This document shows, in pieces, positions 46,453 to 54,111 of a DNA stretch of 54,111 nt. Under the pieces are notes generated by a model, which saw only the letters and a program-made list of their open reading frames with translations, did not search any database and was not told where the DNA came from. Position 1 is the first letter of the stretch, and every line of letters begins with the position of its first letter. Position numbers and translations under genes: made by a program. Source of the DNA: Gnetum montanum (Eukaryota; Streptophyta; Gnetopsida; Gnetales; Gnetaceae); NCBI GenBank assembly GCA_015680685.1, contig MNCI01004635.1, positions 494,624 through 548,734 on the forward strand, in the 5' to 3' direction.

Positions 46453-47260
46453 TGATGAGCCACGATATCGTTTACGCAATATCACATCCACCACATGATA
46501 TTACATACGCGATATCATGTCCTGCCTCATCTTCTATAAATAAGAGGCGGTGCCCTTGGTTCCAAGACAGTTAGACTTAGACTCTTAGCCAGACTCTTGC
46601 AGTTTTATCATTCCAGAGTTAGAATTATTCCTGTGTGCCCACAGTAGGAGTCATAGAGTGAATGGATATTTATTCGAACAATTTGTACCTGAGCACAATT
46701 TTGTGTATGGCAATAAAGACAAAATTTATGATAAACCTTGTAGCATACAGATTAAGCTAATTAGTAATTAATGATTGTTAATGCTTTTATAGTTAATTAA
46801 TATCTCTCTCAACCTTCAACCCCCTTAGTTAAATACACTTAGTATGACTGCTTCGAGCATGGATGTAGCGCTTGGTAACCCAGTAACAATTAGCATTTGG
46901 TAATCCCAGCTACGTTTCACTACTTCAGGATGTGTATGAGAAGTGGGAATAGATACTGGTATCAGGAACATTTAGAAACTAGTTACTAAATAGTTAATGT
47001 AAGTTAGCCACTTAGTTCTCTCTCCCTCTCCTTTATTAGTAGAAGACATAAAAAAAGTACAAAAGTTATAAAAATCATATACCTCAAGCTTACTTAACCA
47101 TACAACCATGACAATACAAGTAAGTTTGGGAAGATAATGATTGATTAACCCTAATTTTTCCATTAAGGCACGTAAGCGCTTGGTCCTTGGAGTTTGATAG
47201 GATCATGCATGAAACGCTCATATTCGTATGGTTGAGTGTAGGGGCACCTCGTCACTCATC
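46453..47260 (+). repeat. Family B LTR (808 bp), shared by two elements
   Basis: The LTR starts TGATGAG and ends CTCATCA, a perfect 7-bp terminal inverted repeat. It is preceded by a polypurine tract and followed by a PBS, so it is the 3' LTR of the element to the left and the 5' LTR of the one to the right. A TATAAATA box is at 46,535-46,542, and two related 26-base units (46,464-46,489 and 46,497-46,522) lie just upstream. No other complete copy is in the window. Confidence 0.8.
46464..46522 (+). promoter_or_regulatory. Upstream repeat pair and TATA region of family B LTR
   Basis: Two 26-base units, 33 bases apart in start and about 20/26 identical, share TACGC and GATAT cores. The first contains the palindrome CGATATCG (46,463-46,470). 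TATAAATA follows at 46,535. CpG sites are unusually well kept here compared with the rest of the window. An enhancer-like role is inferred. Confidence 0.45.
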
Positions 47261-47261
47261 A

Positions 47262-47279
47262 TTGGTACCATTGTTGGGG
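47262..47279 (+). other. Primer-binding site, tRNA-Asp type, family B
   Basis: TGGTACCATTGTTGGGGA starts one base after the LTR. It equals the tRNA-Asp-complementary TGGCGCCGTTGCCGGGGA with five transitions, all C to T or G to A and mostly at CpG. Athila-type elements commonly use this primer. Confidence 0.6.
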
Positions 47280-47405
47280 ACTTAGTTGTTTGTGCGCTGC
47301 GTAGAACATAGGAAATCATTCATATCATTGGAATGTTAGAATGAACCCTAAGGGTTAATCAAAGAAAAACAAGACAATAGTACATTGCACACCGAACAAG
47401 ACAAA

Positions 47406-49332
47406 ATGTCTTCTTCTTTGCATAAGAGTACTTCACTGCCTAGGACTAACACAAGAGGCAGTCGTTGACATAATACAGGTAACCAAGATCCACCAGTTCC
47501 TCAACAGTTTCATGTGGTATATACTCATCCCAAGGAGTATGCACCCAATTTCACCTTTATTCTCCACCAAGATGAACAATTGCTTTGGAGAGACTTGGAG
47601 GGTAACATAGTGTTACCTTTAGACCAATCAGTTCCCAACATGCTCCTTCGTGCTCTCACACAAATAGGCATGCCACTTTTATACGCAGAATACATTGCAT
47701 GTGACCATGACTCAAGGGACTATCATCCCATAGAAGTGCAACGTCAAAGGCACTTGTGACAGGAGAGATACCATACATCCTTGACGTGTAAATGGCCCCA
47801 TGACACTCTGCACGTTTTGAGTGAAATTGAGGATGGTGAACCTGCTTCAACATATTCCCCACAAAATGATGTTCCTCCTTCTAACATTGGTTAGGAGGTG
47901 GTGTATTAGAACCTCCACTCCACTATTCACAACCCTAGTTTTGATACCAACAAACATGGTGTTCAACGAGGGAACACGAACACATGATAAGGGTGGATGT
48001 TCTGATTGTGATCACGATCGAGGCTGAGACCACCAAAGAGAAGGTAGAAAACACCATAATGGTGATGGTTCTCCTTCTTCTTCACCTTCATCATCATCTT
48101 CACCCTTTCCTTTAGTGTCTACATGCAGTCATAGGGAAACCAATCATGAGGATAAGGGAACATGAAGTGAAATACATCAACGAGATAGTCGAGAATGAGG
48201 ATAAGGGCACTCTAAGGAATCAAGGCATAGAAGAAGGGAGAGTAGGGAACCGCATGGACACCATAGACACTATGAACGAGACGATCATGAAGAACCCCTA
48301 CTCACAACTAGAAGCATGCTAGATATAATAGAGGCTATAAGAGTTCCAAGAAGGCACCAAAAGGATAGTAGGATCAAGAGGTTAGACATGAACAACATCC
48401 CACGATTTGAAGGGGGATACAATGCTGATCCTAAAAATCATTTACAAGCATTCCACGATGCATGTGCCTTGTAAAACATACAAAACAAATGGTGAAAACT
48501 GAAATTGTTCCCAAGGACACTAGTGAAAGGAGCTGAAAGTTGGTACCGGTCCTTAGAATCAGAATCCATTCGAAGGTGGACTACAATGTTAGAACTATTC
48601 AATGATAAGTACCAAATGTACTCCCAAGTGTCTAACCTGCAGAAGCAAATCCAAGGATGGAAGTAAGGAAATCATGAACCCTTGGATGCTACCATGGGCC
48701 ACTATTACACATTGTTTCATCATTGCCCTAGCCATGGTTATTCGTAGCAGGATTAACTACACCATCTCATGGATGGACTTAGGCATGAAACAAGAAGAAC
48801 CCTTGCAACGTACATCCAACAAAATTTCTCGAAGATTAGGTCTCATCAAATTCATAGACTGTTAGAGCAAGTTGCCAAAGAAGAAGGTGAGCTACGGAAG
48901 AGAGAAAGTGCAAAAGAATACAACTGAGATCCTTCCCTCCGAAAAAGGGGAGTGAGATTTTGTGAGGAGGAAGAAGAACCAACACTCGAAGAGATGGTGA
49001 ATAGGAAAACTTTGCCTATCCAAAAGTTAACAACAGAAGTATCGACAAAGGTAGACCAAATATGGGACTCCCTGGATAGTAGGTTTGAAACTGTTCTTAA
49101 ATTTATAGAGGAGTCTAGGGAGCGAGGTAGTGACCGTGACAAAAAGAAAAAGAGAGAAGTGGAAAATGCACGTAACAAGGGTAAGGGCAAAATGACCATC
49201 ACAAAAGAGGTTGTGGATTCAGACATAGACAATGATGGTGGATGCGAGATATGCCAATACGACCATCCTAAGGGATGTTGCCTAATGATCTCACACCTAC
49301 AAGAGTCTAGGATGTATTCACTTAACCCATGA
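47406..49332 (+). pseudogene. Gag, family B element
   Basis: The frame opens at ATG 47,406 (MSSSLHKSTSLPRTNTRGSR, then TGA for probable CGA). A conserved N-terminal block follows (FHVVYTHPKEYAPNF, 47,510-47,560), then an Arg/His-rich stretch with frameshifts (47,950-48,300). The retrotransposon gag core lies at 48,385-48,850 (IPRFEGGYNADPKNHLQAF, GAESWYRSLES, MLELFNDKY). An acidic/basic tail ends in a zinc-knuckle-like CEICQYDHPKGCC near 49,240. That C-x2-C-x3-H-x3/4-C spacing occurs in some plant Ty3 gags. Confidence 0.65.
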
Positions 49333-49708
49333 CCAAATAAACGGCAAGCACCCCAACAGTTACCTTATCCCCAAGGTAACCCAAGGAAGTTCCACCAACC
49401 TTCAACATATTATCCAAGTTGAACTCCACCACAACCCATTGAGCAATATCAATAGTGGTAATACCCATAGTCATGGGAAATGCCACCACCAAGGCAACAA
49501 TACCCCTACTAGCAACCCGACCCATATTGCTACTACGTGCAGCATCCAATCTCTCCACGTGACTCTGTTAGTCACGTTACACCACAACATCACTACCAAG
49601 CCCATGAGTATTATAGAACTCCTTCTCCTAGGCAAGATAACCCACAAATATACCATCCTTCAAATCCATCTGCAGCTCTCACACCAATAGCTCCATTACC
49701 ACCTACTC

Positions 49709-49807
49709 CAGCAATGCAAGGGGAACTCCCTACTCAACTGCAGCAATGTAATGTGACAANGCATTACATTGCTGCAGTTGAGTAGGGAGTTCCCCTTGCA
49801 TTGCTGN
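49709..49807. repeat. Two single-N joins around a 45-bp perfect inverted repeat
   Basis: 49,709-49,753 is followed by its exact reverse complement at 49,762-49,806, with Ns at 49,760 and 49,807. The enclosed piece looks like an inverted duplicate inserted at a gap-fill step. It breaks the gag-protease frame and is unlikely to be natural. Confidence 0.8.
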
Positions 49808-49899
49808 TTCAAAGCTCCCTTCGAACCAAACACCGAGCTCAACGCATACAATTATGTTAACACATGCCGTTACTGACTAGATCAAGGTTGGCCACCTTC

Positions 49900-50600
49900 C
49901 TAGGAAATTCTCTGATCCTAGAAGCCCTCTAATCTATCTCCAAATCGCTAGGAATGAGCCATGCAAAGCTCTTCTAGATTCAAGTTCTGGAGTCAACTTA
50001 ATATCACAAGAAATGTACAAAGCCTGGAACCTGCCTCCATTAAACAAGAGCAATATTCACCTGGAACTGGCTGACCAGTCCATCACTGTTCCTTTGGGAC
50101 TGGTGGAGGACATCGTCACCACTATGTATGGGTGGTCGTACCCAGCTGATTTCCTAGTGATACAAGTGAATAACGGTAAATGGGACTTCCCAATAATAAT
50201 GGGAGGGGCATGACTAAGTACTATAGATGCACACCTAGGAATCTGCGATCTTTCCCTGGAAATATCTAAGGAGAACACTTTTGGAAAGATCAAGAAGAAG
50301 AAGGTTCCATGCATCGCATACAATGATACAGGGTGTAATTCCATGTTGAGATCATGGGTTGTGCAAAGTTTAGCATTGCCTACATGCAACCGATATGCAC
50401 AAGACATTACCATACAAAAGTGTCTGTATGTAGCAACCACACGACAAGAAGACACCCAGTGGCTGATAGCTGATGAAGAGAGCAACTCACTAATGTGCAT
50501 GGAACTAACTAAGGGAATAACTTGCTCTTTCATTGAAAGCATAAACGCACTAGAGCAAGTCCGCTGCCAGCTTCCCAACCTTAACCTTGAAAACATCAAC
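49900..50600 (+). pseudogene. Aspartic protease and linker, family B element
   Basis: The active-site box reads LDSSSGVNLIS near 49,975, where the family has D-T/S/L-G. Then come LELADQSITVPLGLVEDI, a conserved middle block, and DFPIIMGGA followed by TGA at 50,211-50,213 and LSTIDAHLG; related elements have a Trp there, so TGG to TGA is likely. A linker of about 115 codons without a known domain leads to the RT lead-in at 50,610. A 180-codon ORF on the opposite strand is a shadow. Confidence 0.65.
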
Positions 50601-51600
50601 TAGCGGAAGTTGGAAATTCTTGAAAAATTCAAACAAGAGCCCCTAGAATTAAAACCATTGCCCACCAGTTTGGAATATATGATTCTTGAAAATGGAAAAC
50701 TGGTAATCATCAATGCAAGACTTGCTTCTAAACAAAAAGGAAGACTTCTGAAGGTAATAAACAAGTACTCAAAAGCCTTTACCTGGTTATATCTGGAATT
50801 AACTGAAATAGATCATAGGATATGCCAGCATAGGATTTCACTGACCCCTCCATGAAACCTCAAAAACAGCCGTAGAGATGATTGAACCCAAAATTGAAGT
50901 AAGTAGTAAAAGAAGAAATAGAATAGCTTCTTAAGACAGGGTTCATCTATCCCATTGCTGATAGCGAATGGGTTAGCCCTTTGGTAATCGTGCCTAAAAA
51001 GGGAGGCAAATGGAGGGTGTGCATAGATTTTAGGCTGCTGAACATGATAACATTTAAGGATCACCTTCCGTTGTCATTCGTTAACCAAGTCTTATACACC
51101 ATAGCAGGGCATCACTATTACAATTTCTAGGATGGCTATAGTGGATACAACCAAATACGAATAGCCCTAGAAGACTAAGCCAAGACAACGTTCACCAGTC
51201 CTTGGGGAACGTTTTCGTATAAACAAATGTCGTTTGGCTTGTGTAATGCTCCTACCACATTTCAACGCCTAGTTCTAAGCATATTCCAATAGCAGATAGG
51301 GAACAGAATGGAAGTCGTTACGGACGACTTCTCCGCCTATGGAATAAGTTTTGATCAAGCTTTATCGATTAGAGCAAGTGCTAAAAAGATGTGTAGAAAC
51401 CAATTTAAGGCTCAACTAGTAAAAAATCCATTTAATGGTCCAAGAAGACATAGTACTTGGGCATAAGGTTTCACATGCAGGAATAGAGGTAGACCCAGAT
51501 AAAATTAGGGTGATCCAAGGAATCACCCGTCAACCGAAAACTGTCAAAGACATTCGATCATTCCTTGGACACACTAGCTACTATAGGAAATTCATTGAGA
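50601..51600 (+). pseudogene. Reverse transcriptase, family B element
   Basis: The lead-in (LEYMILEN, INKYSKAFTW, QHRISL) is at 50,610-50,855. The polymerase region has SEWVSPLVIVPKKGGKWRV (50,965-51,020), CIDFRLLN, DGYSGYNQIRIALED (51,130-51,175) and WGTFSYKQMSFGLCNAPTTF. The catalytic box is TDDFSAYG with both Asp at 51,323-51,328; the usual Met or Ile before them is Thr. Then come VLGHKVSHAGIEVDPDKI and IRSFLGHTSYYRKFI. Stops occur at Gln positions and there are at least two frameshifts (near 50,860 and 51,400). Confidence 0.75.
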
Positions 51601-52214
51601 ACTTCTCTAAGATTGCCAAACTGTTGGTAGAGCTAACAAAGAATGACGTACCTTTTGAGTGGACCAAGGAATGTGAACGAGCATTTCAAACCCTCAAACA
51701 AAAGCTTGTAGAAACTCCCATTCTACAAGCTCCTGACTGGTCCAAACCATTCCACATAATGACTGATGCATTCAATTATGCTTTAGGAGTTGTACTTACA
51801 TAGTTAGATGATCAAAAACGCCCTTACTACATCCATTGTCCAAATAGAAGTATCGTCGGTGCACAACTGAACTACATAGCTACAAAGAAAGAATTAATGG
51901 TTGTAGTGTTTGCACTAGATAAGTTTAGACACTATGTGTTAGTTTACAAAGTGTTCATCCACACGAATCATAGTGCAATCTGGTTCCTCATGAACAAGCC
52001 AACGGTTAGCCCTCATATTATACAATGGCTAGTAATCCTACAGGAGTTTGATCTAACGATGATCAATCGCAAAGGCACCGAGAACGTCCTTGCAGATTAT
52101 TTATCTCAGTTGCATTGGGACAGCAAAGAGGATGAATATCTAATGTCTAATCATTTTCCTAATGAAGTCCTCTTTACTGGTGTAGTGAATAACCAACCCA
52201 CAAAGATGAACTAG
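51601..52214 (+). pseudogene. RNase H, family B element
   Basis: This connects from the RT thumb (FSKIAKLLVELTKN, FEWTKECERAFQTLK) into RNase H: PFHIMTDAFNYALGVVLT, with the catalytic Asp in TDA at about 51,765. It continues with KFRHYVLVYK, TNHSAIWFLMNKP and ENVLADYLSQLHW, where the final Asp box is intact. Only a few stops break it. It is nearly identical to 42,605-43,125. Confidence 0.75.
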
Positions 52215-52284
52215 TATAGTAACATTCTCACCTATCTCCTTACTCAACAAACACCACAGGAGCTGGACTTTAGAAAGAAACAAT

Positions 52285-53433
52285 AGTTTCTTCATAGAGC
52301 CAAGTACTTCATGGAGATCAATGGAAAACTTTACAAAGTGTGTCCTGATGGCTTGGTTCGATGGTGCATGCCCAAGGTAGACCAACTGAGAGTTCTCCAA
52401 GATGCTCATGAGGGCCATTGTGGGGATCACTATGTGGGGAGACGAACGACTATTAAGATCTTGCTTGTGGGATATTACTGGCCAATATTATTTCGAGATG
52501 CCCATCAATTTGTCCAATCTTGTAAGTGTTGTCAACGTGATGGGGGAATGACTACTAAACTGAAGGGTCCGCAACAATGGATTCAACCATTAGAACCTTT
52601 CAACATTTGGGGAATAGACTTTATGGGGCCCATTACAGTAATGTCCAATGGAAAAGCTTACATTGTAGTTGTTGTAGACTATCTAACAAAATGGGCTGAA
52701 GCAGCTGCTGTTAAAGACTACACATCATCTACAGCTACATGATTTGTGCAACAACAAATCATAAATAGGTTTGGTGTGCCACATGCACTTATTTCAGATA
52801 ATGGAACACACTTCACAAGTGCAAATTTTTGAAAGTTAATGCAACACTTAGGGGTTGAACATAAATTGACTACACCTTATCACCCCCAAGCTAACGAACA
52901 AGTTGAGGTCACCAATAGGGAGTTCACTAAAATATTGACTAGGACAATTAACAAGTATACGCTAGATTGGAGCACTAAACTAAATGATGCTCTTTGGGCA
53001 TACCGATTTACCTAAAAACTCCCTATAGGGTACTCTCCCTATCAGTTAGTGTACAGAAAGCTTCCAACGCTTTCGATTCAAACTAAGCTTCATACACTAT
53101 CATGGCTTGTGACCTCCACCTCGATCTTGATCTAGCACAAAAATAAAGGTTGGAAACTTTAAATGTGCTAGACGAAAATCGATTAGCTTCCCTGTCATCA
53201 AATGAGTTGCACAAGGCATATAATAAGCAATGTCATGAATTGAAGATTCAAAAGGTTAAGTATCAACTAGGAGATAAGGTTCTCTACTGGAATCCCACAC
53301 ATGTGCCATAATGCATAGAATTTCAAACACTGTGGGAAGGATCTTACATTATTCATACAACCTTTCCTTTAGGGGCCATGACCATATACAAACTTGAGAG
53401 CCCTGATACAAGATTGTTGGTCAATGTGCAATA
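52285..53433 (+). pseudogene. Integrase, family B element
   Basis: The zinc-binding domain is complete (AHEGHCGDH and CKCCQRDGG, 52,400-52,550). The core has IDFMGPI (Asp at about 52,617), SDNGTHF (Asp near 52,795) and EVTNREF with the third acidic residue (about 52,910), so the catalytic triad is present. A TGA for probable CGA at 52,741-52,743, a stop at 52,830 and T*KLPIG at 53,013 break it. The C-terminal part to 53,433 is frameshifted. It is a better copy than 43,180-44,387. Confidence 0.75.
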
Positions 53434-54111
53434 GACCAAACCCTTCCATGAATTTATAACAGCTAGTGCACATAATACCTTTGAGAAGGGACAACCTTGC
53501 TCACTATTTTAGATCTCCTCCTTCCAACTCAGTTATGGGGGAGATGGCCACCTCTACTAACCCTTTCAGGCCCTCAGTTCTTTTTCTTTAAGCTTTTGTT
53601 TTACACATTTTTGTTTTACAAATTTCTTTAACTTTTCTTGTTTTTTTTTCCAACATCGTTTATAATTTTTCATTTCTTTGTGTGCTTGTTTGTTTTGTTT
53701 GTTTTTGTTTTTGTTTTTGTTCTTGTTTTTGTCTTTGTTTGTTATTTTTTTTTTGTTAGATTCGTCACCTAATAAGTGCTCCTGATGGCGGTATGAACTA
53801 TATTCTATTGATTGCTAATTTTTGGTTTTTACCTTTGAGTTATAATGTTGATACTAAGGTATAGTTCTTTTGATATAACAGACAATGAGTCCATGTCATC
53901 CATGCATCCATGAATTTCTATGGTGTCTCTTGGCTTGGAACTGTACAATCCCCTTCTTTAATAATAAAACTATTAACAAATTGGTGACTAGGCATTTCTC
54001 AAACTAAGGAAGGACTCAAGGACTGAAAAGGGTGTGACTTCAAAGGGATTTGATGCATTTGTGTTGGCTATTCTCTTGGGTGCTTGGATGTTTGCTTCTT
54101 CAATTTTCCTT
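53434..54111 (+). other. 3' untranslated region of family B element, truncated by window edge
   Basis: It is colinear with 44,388-45,060, including the (GTTTTT)n tract (53,690-53,756) and the start of the small hydrophobic ORF (54,035). No LTR is reached. Confidence 0.7.

Larger units (their letters stand above)
47261..54111 (+). mobile_element. Family B element, Athila-like Ty3/gypsy, runs off the window
   Basis: The order is PBS, gag, protease, RT, RNase H, integrase and 3' untranslated region, all on the plus strand. The lineage is judged from the tRNA-Asp-type PBS, the protease block (ADQSITVPLGLVED) and the RT box DDFSAYG, all usual in Athila-like elements. The 3' LTR is expected roughly 1.4-1.5 kb beyond the right edge, by comparison with 45,060-46,452. 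All ORFs are broken, mostly by point stops. Confidence 0.75.

Noticed and set aside
48852-49232. 126-codon minus-strand ORF rich in Ser and Leu
   Set aside because: It is the complement of the acidic/basic gag tail of family B, whose plus frame ends in a zinc-knuckle-like motif.
50057-50599. 180-codon ORF on the minus strand, the longest single ORF in the window
   Set aside because: It lies opposite the family B protease and linker, which has clear family motifs in the plus frame. The minus reading shows no domain and is a shadow.
33640-53015. TAG read as Gln through a variant code, or U-to-C RNA editing as in hornwort and fern organelles
   Set aside because: The stop pattern superficially fits, but this is nuclear retrotransposon DNA with frameshifts and lost catalytic residues elsewhere. 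Cytosine deamination explains stops, PBS decay and motif decay together.

Overview
The window is nuclear plant DNA made almost wholly of decayed Ty3/gypsy LTR retrotransposons. I recognise no host gene, tRNA or rRNA. Giant nested elements, AT-rich sequence and heavy C-to-T decay suggest a large, strongly methylated plant genome. A gymnosperm is my best guess, but that is inference from texture. Single-N joins flanked by duplicated sequence show that the assembly is imperfect.

1-33,630 (family A, Tat-like, coding on the minus strand). Two elements of one family are nested. The inner element spans 7,031-27,226 (20.2 kb). Its order on the minus strand is 5' LTR (25,872-27,226), PBS, leader, gag, protease, a 10.6 kb insert, RT, integrase, 3' LTR (7,031-8,548). 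It interrupts the protease region of an outer element and is flanked by a decayed 5-bp target-site duplication (ACCAT at 7,026-7,030, ATCGT at 27,227-27,231). The empty site can be read at 21,384-21,388. The outer element has its 5' LTR at 32,112-33,630, then leader, gag and protease at 27,232-32,100, and resumes at 1-7,030. Its RT, integrase and 3' LTR should lie left of the window.

The most unusual content is the insert between protease and RT. It holds an 8-exon gene in antisense to the element, on the plus strand, plus a tandem array of about 188-bp units. Both elements carry the gene in the same place (739-6,126 and 14,683-20,230). Exons, phases and splice sites agree, and most splice sites lost in one copy survive in the other. 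Exon 2 resembles an FCP1/NIF-type HAD phosphatase fold without its catalytic Asp (tentative); exon 7 is long, charged and helical. The gene therefore looks like cargo of the retrotransposon family, placed where Ogre elements are known to have an intron.

33,631-39,160. The outer element sits against a gag fragment of a third family (33,640-34,330), followed by about 4.8 kb of AT-rich sequence without recognised genes.

39,160-54,111 (plus strand). A gag-protease module related to family A (39,266-42,560) is joined in frame at 42,604 to the RNase H-integrase end of an Athila-like element (family B), with no RT. An 808-bp LTR (46,453-47,260) follows, preceded by a polypurine tract and followed by a tRNA-Asp-type PBS. 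It serves as the 3' LTR of the chimera and the 5' LTR of a longer family B element (gag, protease, RT, RNase H, integrase) that runs off the right edge.

All coding regions are pseudogenes. Most in-frame stops are TAG, TAA or TGA where a sister copy or the family has Gln (CAG/CAA), Arg (CGA) or Trp, which is the signature of cytosine deamination.
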